A stretch of 55,073 nucleotides of DNA from Neisseriaceae bacterium TC5R-5 (GTDB taxonomy: Bacteria > Pseudomonadota > Gammaproteobacteria > Burkholderiales > Chromobacteriaceae): positions 1 to 55,073 of the forward strand of contig JACCFC020000023.1 of assembly GCA_020830965.2 (NCBI GenBank), read 5' to 3'. How positions within the stretch are numbered: the first letter of the stretch is position 1; the number at the start of each line of letters is the position of its first letter. Shown here in pieces: positions 44,382-52,298 of the stretch. The position numbers were made by a program, and so were the translations under genes. The notes under the pieces were generated by a model, which saw nothing but the letters and a program-made list of their open reading frames with translations, was not told where the DNA came from and did no database searches.

Positions 44382-44906
44382 CTATTCTGCGGATACGGCG
44401 GTTCCGAATGGGTTATCAATAACAACCTTCCAGCCACCGTCAGCACCACGGCGAGCGACATCCGCCACGGTACCCTTAATGTGAACCGGGGTACCATCAG
44501 GAGCCTTCCCATCCATCGTCCAGTCAGCAACAACCAGTCCAATGTCACCACTCTCATAAGCATGACGAACGGTCAGCACAACTGGAATGTTCAACTCAAG
44601 GAACTGACCTAGCTCCTTAATGACATTCTTCGGCTGCACCACTTGACCCGGAGCAGGGATAAAGATCCTGCCCTTCTCAGCGATAGAGAGCATCCCCTCA
44701 ATGTCCTTGGCGTTGAAGTAGTTAGCCCAAGCTACGTGAAGGTCAGCGAGATTCGTAATTTTTACCGTGCTGGCCTTTTTCTCTGCCATTTTCACTTTAT
44801 GGATGGTCTGTGTAGGAACACTGGTTTTTCCCTCGGCAAAGCTGTTGATTGAGAGGAGACCCAAAGCCGTACCCAAAATTAATGACGTCAGTTTTAGTTT
44901 TTGCAT
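44382..44906 (-). CDS. exported SnoaL/DUF4440-like protein (NTF2 fold)
   Basis: A 174-residue protein with a signal peptide (MQKLKLTSLILGTALGLLS, ending SFAEG), then a small alpha/beta domain. LADLHVAWANYFNAKDIEGMLSIAE is the helical start of an NTF2-like fold. YESGDIGLVVADWTMDG and WKVVIDNPFG are its sheet strands, matching the DUF4440/SgcJ type. Such domains bind small molecules or act as isomerases; the function here is unknown. AAGGG precedes the ATG. It is followed upstream by AhpD-like and NmrA-like genes on the same strand. Confidence 0.75.
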   Translation of the reverse strand: MQKLKLTSLILGTALGLLSINSFAEGKTSVPTQTIHKVKMAEKKASTVKITNLADLHVAWANYFNAKDIEGMLSIAEKGRIFIPAPGQVVQPKNVIKELGQFLELNIPVVLTVRHAYESGDIGLVVADWTMDGKAPDGTPVHIKGTVADVARRGADGGWKVVIDNPFGTAVSAE

Positions 44907-45007
44907 ATCGAACCCTTTGGAAAATAAAAGCGGATTACATCTTGGCTAAGCACATAATTTTTGCCTTCACTCAATCCGCATAATAATGTCAGCAGCGATG
45001 CCCTTAT

Positions 45008-45042
45008 TGTCCTGCAGGAGACGAGCCGTCACCGGCAGGACA
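45008..45042. terminator. weak hairpin between the AhpD-like and SnoaL-like genes
   Basis: TGTCCTGC (45008-45015) pairs with GCAGGACA (45035-45042) over a 19-base loop. It lies downstream of the AhpD-like gene on the minus strand but has no T-run, so its role as a terminator is uncertain. Confidence 0.3.
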
Positions 45043-45078
45043 GAGCATTTATTCTGCTTTTGCTAAAGCTACAGAAGC

Positions 45079-45546
45079 TTATTTTGCAGGAGGGGGAGGA
45101 GCAAAGTGCAAGCCGCCAGCGATACGATTCCAGACATTAATAGCCCCAACCGCACTCGTCAGAGAAATGATTTCTGCCTCACTGAACTCGGCCTTTAGCT
45201 CGCTATAGACCTCGTTACTGATTGGCCGATTAGCCATCAAGGTTAGCGCTTCTGCCCAGTTCAACATGGCACGCTCACGGGTCGAGAAGAGCCCTACTTC
45301 ACGCCATACTGCGACCAAGTCTGTCTTGGTCGAGGACAAGCCAATCTCTCTTGCACCATTCAAATGGTACTGCACACAGAAGGCACAGCCATTTAGCTGG
45401 GAAACACGAATTCTCATTAATTCAAGCAGTGAGCCATCCAGCCCAGAGTTATCGATTGCCTTACCCAGCATATCCATTGCTACAAGCACATCAGCAGCAT
45501 TTTTTTCAAAAGCAGGCCAGTTAACACGTGGTTGAAAATCAGACAT
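45079..45546 (-). CDS. carboxymuconolactone decarboxylase/AhpD-like protein
   Basis: A 155-residue all-helical protein. LLELMRIRVSQLNGCAFCVQYHLNGAREIG contains the CxxC and nearby His of the AhpD proton-relay site (read here as two adjoining segments). ALTLMANRPISNEVY follows, as in alkylhydroperoxidase-like family members. It probably reduces peroxides or handles electrophiles using the CxxC pair. AAGGAAAA precedes the ATG. It lies about 60 bases after the NmrA-like gene in the same direction; a shared transcript is likely. Confidence 0.85.
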   Translation of the reverse strand: MSDFQPRVNWPAFEKNAADVLVAMDMLGKAIDNSGLDGSLLELMRIRVSQLNGCAFCVQYHLNGAREIGLSSTKTDLVAVWREVGLFSTRERAMLNWAEALTLMANRPISNEVYSELKAEFSEAEIISLTSAVGAINVWNRIAGGLHFAPPPPAK

Positions 45547-45609
45547 GATATTTTCCTTAGATTAATGTTACAAATAAAAATGAGACCATCGTTGATGCCA
45601 ATCCATCAC

Positions 45610-46467
45610 TCAATTGAGTATTTCAGTCAACCATCTCTCGACATTGCGTGGAGTGACATCCAGAAGTTGCTGTGCGCTTGTGGCAGGAGAAAGAGTATTG
45701 CTGCGAATCTGCCACATAGCTTGATAAAATCCCGTCACGGCTCCCGTAGCAGGTCCGAGCAGTGGCTGGAGCAATTTGCCAAATTTTTGTGGTTCCATCT
45801 CCTCGAACGTGACTGAGCGACCAAAATATTTGGAGAAGCCTGCAGCCAGTTCCGAGCCGAGTATTCCTGGGACGTGGCCCACACCAACAATGCCGGTTAT
45901 GTCGGGCCTATTGAATAAATGTTCAGCAACTTCGGCCACGTCAAGGTGTGAGCTCCAAGACACAGGGATGTCAGCCCGAATGGGATAACGTAATACACCT
46001 TCCGAACTGACGGGATCGAATACCAGCGGTAGCAGCAGGTTTTCCAAATACACTTTGCTTGCGATAACGGCTGTAGATACCCCCGTTGTTTTTAGGCCTT
46101 CTACTAGGATAGCGATCGCTGAGTCGGCAGACACTTGCAACGGCGAGCTAGGGTCATCAATAGTAGAGCCACTGGTAGAAACAACGACGCGCCCAGGTTT
46201 AGCTACCTTGACCGCTTGGATGACATTGCGAGCGTAGGCCACTCTGTCTGCTTCCGCTCCCATCGGTAAATGAAAAAACACCCCATCGGCACCACGGTAG
46301 GCAGCAATCAACGAATCAACAGAAGCATTATCAATCTCTACGGTTGGCCTGCCGGAAAGCTTGTCTGAATGCCGTACTGCGGCAAGCGTCTGCTTGCCTG
46401 ATTGAAGAAGGCGCTTGAACAAGGGAGCGCCTTGAGCACCTGTTGCACCATGAACAATATAAGCCAT
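45610..46467 (-). CDS. NmrA-like NAD(P)-binding protein
   Basis: A 285-residue Rossmann-fold protein. The N-terminal glycine motif VHGATGAQGAPLFKRLL binds the dinucleotide. GVFFHLPMGAEADRV and VVVSTSGSTID match the atypical short-chain dehydrogenase (NmrA/QOR2-like) family. The active-site Tyr-x3-Lys of classical members is not evident, so it may be a redox sensor or a quinone reductase. It is encoded divergently from an HxlR regulator, a common pairing. Confidence 0.82.
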   Translation of the reverse strand: MAYIVHGATGAQGAPLFKRLLQSGKQTLAAVRHSDKLSGRPTVEIDNASVDSLIAAYRGADGVFFHLPMGAEADRVAYARNVIQAVKVAKPGRVVVSTSGSTIDDPSSPLQVSADSAIAILVEGLKTTGVSTAVIASKVYLENLLLPLVFDPVSSEGVLRYPIRADIPVSWSSHLDVAEVAEHLFNRPDITGIVGVGHVPGILGSELAAGFSKYFGRSVTFEEMEPQKFGKLLQPLLGPATGAVTGFYQAMWQIRSNTLSPATSAQQLLDVTPRNVERWLTEILN

Positions 46468-46524
46468 AAAAACTATCCTAAATGAAGTAAAAAGGTGTGA
46501 AGTAATTTACTGAAAACCGATTGT

Positions 46525-46537
46525 TGCATACAATGCA
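46525..46537. promoter_or_regulatory. candidate HxlR operator
   Basis: TGCAT-ACA-ATGCA, a perfect 5-3-5 palindrome, lies in the 105-base region between the divergent NmrA-like and HxlR genes, 36 bases before the regulator start. Position and symmetry suit an operator; no experimental consensus is claimed. Confidence 0.4.
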
Positions 46538-46572
46538 CCAGTTACATCAACTGCACTAATGGAAAATTATTT

Positions 46573-46923
46573 ATGTCGCTATCTGAACTGCCATCTTGTG
46601 GTGTAGCCAGATTTCTCATTCTTCTGGACGGTCCTTGGGCTACGCTGATCATACGTGAGCTATTACACGGTCCTCAGCGCTTCACTGAATTGCGCAAAGC
46701 TTTGCCAGGTATCAGCGCACATACGCTTACTCATCGGCTGAGGCAATTCGAGAGTAGCGGTCTGCTAACACGCAGTGCTTTTGCTGAAACGCCACCGCGG
46801 GTCGTCTACGACCTCACCCCACTTGGGCAAAGCTTGCGCTCTGTATTGGAATCTATGCAACGCTGGGGAAATGCTTTGCCTGTTATTAAAGATCCAATGG
46901 ATGATCGTTCTTCAGACGCTTGA
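46573..46923 (+). CDS. HxlR-family transcriptional regulator
   Basis: A 116-residue winged-helix regulator. The HxlR signature is clear: LDGPWATLIIRELLHGPQRFTELRKALPGISAHTLTHRLRQFE (helices and wing in one run, residues about 18-60). RVVYDLTPLGQSL follows. Members often sense quinones or aldehydes by a Cys near the N-terminus; Cys9 (LPSCGVA) is placed like that one. It probably controls the divergent NmrA-like/AhpD-like/SnoaL-like genes and itself. Confidence 0.9.
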   Translation: MSLSELPSCGVARFLILLDGPWATLIIRELLHGPQRFTELRKALPGISAHTLTHRLRQFESSGLLTRSAFAETPPRVVYDLTPLGQSLRSVLESMQRWGNALPVIKDPMDDRSSDA

Positions 46924-46969
46924 AGCTTGTCTAGTGAGATGGCAGTCGTTGTACCGGCATGATCAAGCG

Positions 46970-47317
46970 TGACGGTAGCAGCGGCCAAGGCAATCTTAGA
47001 CTCTAGGGCAGGTAATCGAGCTCACCACGCCGGTTACAGGCATAGTGGTAACAAACGAGGCGATGTTGACCAAATCTTCTTGGCATATAACATGGATAAA
47101 CTTGCCCGCAATCTGGACGACCTCGGCGGCAACACATCCAGTGTCGTGCCAAGCCGAAACAAGCGCTATCTGAAACTCGGGCTGGGCGTAACCGGCGCAT
47201 CGCTAGGATCCGTGCGCGTGGTAAACATCCGTTCGCTGGTCTGCGTGCTTTGGGGCGGCGAGTTTCTGCGCTGCGTGGGCTGGGCGCGGGTGACCTTGCA
47301 GTTACACCTCGCTCACG
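46970..47317 (+). pseudogene. IS5-type transposase remnant (tentative)
   Basis: Broken frames give HAGYRHSGNKRGDV, IRARGKHPFAGLRALG and, in another frame, GEFLRCVGWARVTLQLHLA. The last two resemble the IS5-family C-terminus KHPFRxVRxLGGKFVRCVGxARAT. Frame changes are needed to join them. No inverted repeats were found. The family call is tentative. Confidence 0.4.
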
Positions 47318-47498
47318 CCGTCGTACCACCCGACGCCTGTACGAATGTTTATGTGAACAGGGTTACTAGGGAGCCTATGACAGCATTCAACGCTTTATTA
47401 AATGCTGGAAGAAGCTGCACCAAGGCCCCAAGGTGACGGAAGCTTTTGTCCCGATGACCTTCTTACCGGCAGAGGTTTGCCAGTTCGACTGGAGTCAC
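47318..47498 (+). pseudogene. IS21-family istA fragment
   Basis: One frame reads RRLYECLCEQGY, a stop, GAYDSIQRFIKCWKK, then VTEAFVPMTFLPAEVCQFDWS. The IS21 IstA pattern GxYDxVxRxVRxW followed by FVPLxFxPGExxQFDW, with the first catalytic Asp, is clear. Both ends are missing and an in-frame stop lies at about 47369. Confidence 0.6.
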
Positions 47499-47704
47499 CA
47501 GTGGCAAAGGCAATTGTTGGGACAATGCGGTGATGGAGCACTTTTTCCTGAACTTGAAAATGGAACGGGTTTGGCGGCAGGCTGACGCCAACCATTGGGA
47601 AGCCGGGAAAAGACGTCACCGGGTACATTGTCGGCTTCTACAACTACGTGCGTTTACACTCAGCCAGAGGCAATCTACCCCAACAATTTATGAACAAGAA
47701 ATAG
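47499..47704 (+). pseudogene. IS3-family orfB C-terminal fragment
   Basis: SGKGNCWDNAVMEHFFLNLK is the IS3 orfB block around the catalytic Glu. It continues MERVWRQADANHWEAGK, then after a one-base frame change DVTGYIVGFYNYVRLHSARG and a stop at 47702-47704. It is joined directly to the IS21 fragment, so one element landed on or recombined with the other before both decayed. Confidence 0.78.
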
Positions 47705-47753
47705 CTGCAAAAACCCATCTTGGTGTCTGCAAAACTTGACCACTACAGACAGT

Positions 47754-47785
47754 CAACGCTAGATCAGGGGTTTGGTTAGCTGCTC
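47754..47785. repeat. partial copy of the 111-bp MITE-like element
   Basis: These 32 bases match 51070-51100 at all but two substitutions and one extra G. Only the right-hand end of the element is present, directly after the IS3 fragment, so the rest was probably lost in the rearrangements. Confidence 0.7.
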
Positions 47786-48460
47786 TTAAAATGGTGCTGC
47801 CACATCAAATACCAGATGTTCGCGGGTAATCGGGTGCCAGAAACTGAGTTGAGCCGCGTGCAGTAGCAGGCGATCAGCCTGGGCTAACACGGCAGGCGAC
47901 GCATATAGATCGTCACCCAGAATCGGATGGCCCAGGCTACACATATGCAGGCGCAGTTGATGGGTACGACCAGTGAAAGGCTTGAGTTCAACGCGACTGC
48001 TGTGGCCTTGGGGATCACGGTGAAGTACACGATAGTGGGTAAGCGCCTCCTTGCCCTGTTCGAAATCAACTTTCTGCCGTGGCCGGTTAGGCCAGTCGAT
48101 GATGAGTGGCAGGTCGATACTGCCACTATTGCTTTCCACAATTCCAGCTACTACCGCCAGATAGTGTTTGTCTACCTTGCGATTCATAAAGGCGACGGAA
48201 AGCTCGCGCTGCATCGCCGCGCCGCGTCCCAGTACAATGAGTCCGGAGGTGGCCATGTCCAGCCGGTGAACGATGAGTGCATCCGGGTAACGCTGCTGCA
48301 CACGACTAATCAGGCAATCGGCCTTATCTTCGCCGCGCCCCGGCACGGAGAGCAGACCGGCAGGCTTGTTCAGTACCAGCAGACAATCGTCCTGATAAAT
48401 CAGGTCCAGGCCTTCATCTGCTGGCGGATGGTAGTGTTCTAAATGGTGTTTAAGCGTCAT
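47786..48460 (-). CDS. rluA: RluA-family RNA pseudouridine synthase
   Basis: A 224-residue enzyme of the RluA family, of the short RluA type without an S4 domain. The catalytic block is HRLDMATSGLIVLGRG with the nucleophilic Asp. LVLNKPAGLLSVPGRG and GRTHQLRLHMCSLGHPILGD are the other two family motifs. In E. coli RluA modifies 23S rRNA U746 and some tRNAs at U32; specificity here is by analogy. It is divergent from lysA. Confidence 0.85.
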   Translation of the reverse strand: MTLKHHLEHYHPPADEGLDLIYQDDCLLVLNKPAGLLSVPGRGEDKADCLISRVQQRYPDALIVHRLDMATSGLIVLGRGAAMQRELSVAFMNRKVDKHYLAVVAGIVESNSGSIDLPLIIDWPNRPRQKVDFEQGKEALTHYRVLHRDPQGHSSRVELKPFTGRTHQLRLHMCSLGHPILGDDLYASPAVLAQADRLLLHAAQLSFWHPITREHLVFDVAAPF

Positions 48461-48619
48461 ACATTGGCTTTGTCGGCTAGAGAGCGATGGTGGGCGATTA
48501 TCTGTGCTAACCCTGCTAAGAACAAGAGTTGTTTGCCAAGCGCTACTACTTCCTTTATTTTTAGCGCCAATCCGGCGATGATAGCGGGCTTACTGATTTC
48601 CACTACCCAAGCCCTGATC

Positions 48620-49855
48620 ATGAAAATTTTTCCCCCTACCCAATTAAGCACCCTGGCCCAACAATACGGTAGTCCGCTTTGGGTGTATCACGCCGACACT
48701 ATCCGCCAACGTATTGCTGCGCTGAAGTCTTTTGATGTAATCCGCTACGCACAAAAAGCCAACTCCAATATCCATCTTCTACGCCTGATGCGTGAACAAG
48801 GCGTATCGGTGGATGCGGTATCGCTGGGTGAACTGGAACGGGCGATAGCGGCAGGTTATCAGGTGAACTCACCAGAACCATCAGAAGTGGTGTTAACCGC
48901 GGATGTACTGGATCGAGCTACTTTGCAGCAAGTGGTAGCACAACAGGTCGTGGTAAATGCCGGTTCTATTGATATGTTGCGCCAGCTTGGACCGCTATCG
49001 CCAGGACACCGTATATGGTTACGTATCAATCCGGGCTTCGGTCATGGTCATAGTCATAAAACCAATACAGGTGGCGAAAACAGCAAGCATGGTATCTGGC
49101 ATGCCGATCTGGCAGAGGCTTTGACGGTCATCCGGCAATATGGTTTACAACTGGTGGGCTTGCACATGCACATTGGCTCGGGCGTCGATTATGCACATTT
49201 GCAGCAAGTGTGTGGTGCGATGGTACAACTGGTCACTGAGCTCGGCCAGGATATTGAGGCTATCTCTGCCGGTGGTGGCTTATCGATTCCCTACCGCGCG
49301 GGTGAAGGCCGTATCGATACCGAACACTATTTCACTTTATGGGATGCTGCCCGTCAGCAGATTGCAGCGCAACTAGGGCATCCGATCCGTCTGGAAATTG
49401 AACCAGGCCGTTTTCTGGTAGCTGAGGCGGGCGCCTTGGTTGCAGAAGTACGAGCGGTGAAAAATATGGGCGGGCGCCGTTTTGTGCTGGTGGATGCTGG
49501 CTTTAATGATCTGATGCGCCCTTCCATGTATGGCAGCTATCACGAAATTTCGGTATTAAGCCCCACTGGCGAAGTAAAAACCGGCGAAGTAGCCACCGTG
49601 GTGGCCGGGCCTTTGTGTGAGTCTGGTGATGTGTTTACCCAGCAGGAAGGCGGCATTGTCGAAAACCGTACTTTAGCCGCTGCCGAGGTGGGGGATTATC
49701 TGGTCTTCCATGATGCCGGTGCTTATGGTGCCAGCATGTCATCCAATTACAACAGCCGCCCGTTGTTAGCGGAAGTGCTACTTGATGGGGCGACGGCGCG
49801 TCTGATCCGCCGTCGCCAGACCATGGCAGAGCTGCTGGCACTGGAACAAGTATAA
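48620..49855 (+). CDS. lysA: diaminopimelate decarboxylase (LysA-like)
   Basis: A 411-residue PLP enzyme of the alanine-racemase-fold decarboxylases. The PLP Lys is in RYAQKANSN. HMHIGSG, ISAGGGLSIPY, EPGRFLVAEAG and the CESGD substrate motif follow in order, with the late HDAGAYG Tyr. LysA makes lysine from meso-diaminopimelate. The ATG at 48620 aligns with the family start (MKIFPPTQL). The longer frame to 48443 would run over the pseudouridine synthase start and its extra 59 residues are not protein-like. Related carboxynorspermidine decarboxylases share the fold but this matches LysA better. Confidence 0.9.
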   Translation: MKIFPPTQLSTLAQQYGSPLWVYHADTIRQRIAALKSFDVIRYAQKANSNIHLLRLMREQGVSVDAVSLGELERAIAAGYQVNSPEPSEVVLTADVLDRATLQQVVAQQVVVNAGSIDMLRQLGPLSPGHRIWLRINPGFGHGHSHKTNTGGENSKHGIWHADLAEALTVIRQYGLQLVGLHMHIGSGVDYAHLQQVCGAMVQLVTELGQDIEAISAGGGLSIPYRAGEGRIDTEHYFTLWDAARQQIAAQLGHPIRLEIEPGRFLVAEAGALVAEVRAVKNMGGRRFVLVDAGFNDLMRPSMYGSYHEISVLSPTGEVKTGEVATVVAGPLCESGDVFTQQEGGIVENRTLAAAEVGDYLVFHDAGAYGASMSSNYNSRPLLAEVLLDGATARLIRRRQTMAELLALEQV

Positions 49856-49863
49856 AACACGGT

Positions 49864-50403
49864 CTACGGCTGCCGTCCCAGCATGCGGCTCAAGGTATTG
49901 TCCTTCAGAATCATGTGATGCCAAAAGCTAGCAAAAACATGCAAAATGGCAAACCAGAGCAGCACATTACCCAACCACATATGCAGATCTTTCAGGGAGC
50001 CGGCAAGAGCGGTTTGCGGAAACAAGCGTGGCAGCGTGAACAAACCAAAAAAGGAGACCTCACGCCCGCCACCTTGAATGAAGGCAATCCCCAGTATCGG
50101 CAACAATATCATTAATGCGTATAAGCACCAGTGGCCGATTTCGGACAGTCGCCGGCTCAATTGACTGGGAGGCGGCACGATATTGGGAGTGGTATTGATT
50201 GAGCGCCATACCAGGCGCGGAATGGTAAGCAGCAAGACGATGAGACCCGCCTGGATATGCGCAAAACCAGCACTGCGGCGTAGGGGAGTTGGCAAGATAC
50301 CACGAACCTCTATGAAGACCAGAGCCGCAATAATCGCTAAGGCAGTGAACCAATGTAAGGTGCGGGAGATAAAACCGTACTTCCATTCTGAATTAAACAG
50401 CAT
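49864..50403 (-). CDS. cytochrome b561
   Basis: A 179-residue inner-membrane di-haem cytochrome with four helices. Candidate haem ligands are the His in RTLHWFTAL, FAHIQAG, DLHMWLG and LHVFASFWHH, one set per side, in the usual order. Such proteins pass electrons between quinol and periplasmic acceptors; some are superoxide-quinone oxidoreductases (CybB). The gene is convergent with lysA, 8 bases from its end. The start ATG at 50403 gives the family N-terminus (basic, then RTLHW). Confidence 0.87.
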   Translation of the reverse strand: MLFNSEWKYGFISRTLHWFTALAIIAALVFIEVRGILPTPLRRSAGFAHIQAGLIVLLLTIPRLVWRSINTTPNIVPPPSQLSRRLSEIGHWCLYALMILLPILGIAFIQGGGREVSFFGLFTLPRLFPQTALAGSLKDLHMWLGNVLLWFAILHVFASFWHHMILKDNTLSRMLGRQP

Positions 50404-50611
50404 GTCGGATATCCATATTTAGTAGGGAGATACTATGGATGTTAGTTCAAATTTTCGGCAAAGCGGCTTCTTTATCTGCCAAGATTGTTACATTTTGCTG
50501 CAACAAATACGCTCAGCATCGCCAACAAACAGCATCCGCCATGTAACGACCCGACACAAGGCAGCAGCAGGCTTTTACCCGGCAACTTTCAAATAATGAA
50601 GGAGTGTTGAC
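50404..50611. other. divergent promoter region between b561 and VOC genes
   Basis: About 210 bases without a gene. It must carry promoters for both divergent genes; no operator or riboswitch was recognised. Confidence 0.4.
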
Positions 50612-50989
50612 ATGATCAGTCATCTGGATCACCTGGTTTTAACCACAGCACACGAAGAAGCGTGTATCCGGTTTTACACTGAAGTACTAGGCATGCGATT
50701 GGAGGTGTTCGGTGCCGGGCGTAAAGCTTTTCGCTTTGGTCAGCAAAAGATTAATCTGCATATCCAGGGTCACGAGTTTGAGCCCAAGGCGCACGTGCCG
50801 CAGCCCGGTGCGCTGGATTTGTGTTTTATCGCCAATCGGCCGTTAGATGAAGTCATCACCAGCCTACAGGCCAAGCAGGTAATGATTGAGGAAGGGCCGG
50901 TCGAGCGCACAGGGGCCACAAGCAAGCTGCATTCGGTGTATGTGCGCGACCCGGACTTGAATCTGATCGAAATTGCAGAGTGCTTATAA
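50612..50989 (+). CDS. VOC (glyoxalase/dioxygenase superfamily) protein
   Basis: A 125-residue protein with two beta-alpha-beta-beta-beta modules. The metal-site positions look present: His in ISHLDHLVLT, a central His/Glu region (INLHIQGHEF) and the late Glu in LNLIEIAE. FYTEVLGMRLE is the standard VOC helix-strand block. It resembles small glyoxalase I-like proteins (YaeR/virulence-protein branch), but the substrate is unknown. GAAGGAGTG precedes the ATG. Its stop codon is followed at once by a MITE-like element. Confidence 0.85.
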   Translation: MISHLDHLVLTTAHEEACIRFYTEVLGMRLEVFGAGRKAFRFGQQKINLHIQGHEFEPKAHVPQPGALDLCFIANRPLDEVITSLQAKQVMIEEGPVERTGATSKLHSVYVRDPDLNLIEIAECL

Positions 50990-51100
50990 GAGCCGCTAAC
51001 AAAACCTCGAAGAGTAACTGAGCCAAGGCGCGCCGACGAAGACAGTAGCAGTGGTAAGGCAAGGAGGCGCAACGCTGGATCAGGGGTTTGTTAGCGGCTC
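50990..51100. mobile_element. 111-bp MITE-like element
   Basis: The ends GAGCCGCTAACAAA (50990-51003) and TTTGTTAGCGGCTC (51087-51100) are exact complements. The interior is non-coding and GC-rich. A second, partial copy lies at 47754-47785. The element starts at the base after the VOC stop codon. No clear target duplication is visible (TAA before, AAG after). Confidence 0.72.
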
Positions 51101-51126
51101 AAGCATAGGGGCAAAACCATCACGCA

Positions 51127-52224
51127 CTACTCAGACTCTGTAGGCCGACAATCCTCATCCTCACTCTCTTCCGCCTGCCGCAACCAATGACGCAACATGG
51201 TCAGGCCAACAGCCAGCAGAGTGGGGCCGATGAACAGGCCGATAACCCCCCATGCAATCAAACCACCAATCACTCCGATAAAGATCACGGATAGTGGCAT
51301 TTGCGCGCCTTGGCTGATTAATAAGGGCTTGATGACATTATCAATGGTATTGACCAGCAAGAAACCCCAGACCAACAGGAAAATAGCCAGGCCGGTTTCG
51401 CCGATATAAAACACCCAGATTGCTGCCGGTAGCCAGACGATCAAGGTCGGCAATTGCGCAACCGCAATCACAAAGCAGAGAAAACCCAATACCAGACTAC
51501 CGGGCACCCCGGCAATCAGTAAACCAATCACACACAGAATGGTCTGTACCAGCGCCGTCCCAACCACGCCTGTCGTCACACTACGAATGGTTCGAGCAAT
51601 CACCTGCGGTAACTCACCGGCCGGGGCGCCACCCAATTTGATCACCATTTGCTCTACGGTATGCCATAACTGATCGCCATTGATCAGCAATAAACCTGCC
51701 ACCACGATGGCCAGCACAATCTCCAGCAAGCTGATACCCAAATTAGCCCCACCACTCAGCATCCACAAAGCAACACTATTAATGGCCGGGCGGATTTTTT
51801 CCAAAAAGCCTGGTAAATCGACTTGCACGCTATGCCAAAAGCGCAACACGGTTTCACCGACCAACGGTAGATTAGCCAGCCAGGCAGGTGGACTAGGCGG
51901 CGTAATCGTCGTGAGATCATGCGCAAGATCGGATAAATAGGGCAAGGTATCGGCCAGCGTCATCACCATCAAACCAATTGGTGCGGCCAAGGCCAGGCCG
52001 AGCGTCATCACAATCAGAACAGCAGCCAATTTGTGCCGTCCGTGCAAGCGTCGTTGCAAACGACAATATAAAGGCCAGGCAGAAATGGCAATAATGGCAG
52101 CCCAGGTTAAGGCACCTAAAAATGGCTGGATAACTTTAAGACAGGAAATAACCAGTAAAGCAACAGCAGCAACTCTAGAAACAGAAAGAATAGTCAGGCC
52201 GGGAAAAGCTCTGCGGATCGCCAT
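51127..52224 (-). CDS. AI-2E family transporter (PerM-like permease)
   Basis: A 365-residue membrane protein with about eight hydrophobic segments. The long central part between helices, and the late helical block (GVPGSLVLGFLCFVIAVAQL, FVLLVNTIDNVIKPLLIS, GGLIAWGVIGLFIGPTLLAVG) match the AI-2E/PerM superfamily (UPF0118). Characterised relatives export autoinducer-2 or small ions; function here is not set. The ATG at 52224 is preferred to a TTG at 52236. A conserved DNVIKP motif is intact. Confidence 0.85.
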   Translation of the reverse strand: MAIRRAFPGLTILSVSRVAAVALLVISCLKVIQPFLGALTWAAIIAISAWPLYCRLQRRLHGRHKLAAVLIVMTLGLALAAPIGLMVMTLADTLPYLSDLAHDLTTITPPSPPAWLANLPLVGETVLRFWHSVQVDLPGFLEKIRPAINSVALWMLSGGANLGISLLEIVLAIVVAGLLLINGDQLWHTVEQMVIKLGGAPAGELPQVIARTIRSVTTGVVGTALVQTILCVIGLLIAGVPGSLVLGFLCFVIAVAQLPTLIVWLPAAIWVFYIGETGLAIFLLVWGFLLVNTIDNVIKPLLISQGAQMPLSVIFIGVIGGLIAWGVIGLFIGPTLLAVGLTMLRHWLRQAEESEDEDCRPTESE

Positions 52225-52298
52225 AGCGGGTCTCAAAAATAAAATCAGGGCGAAATGCCAGCCCGATTCTGCCTGTAAATGGCAAGTTTATTCAAGCA

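Noticed and set aside
47003..47329. Minus-strand 108-codon Arg-rich frame
   Set aside because: It is the reverse of decayed transposase sequence and has the composition of an antisense frame.
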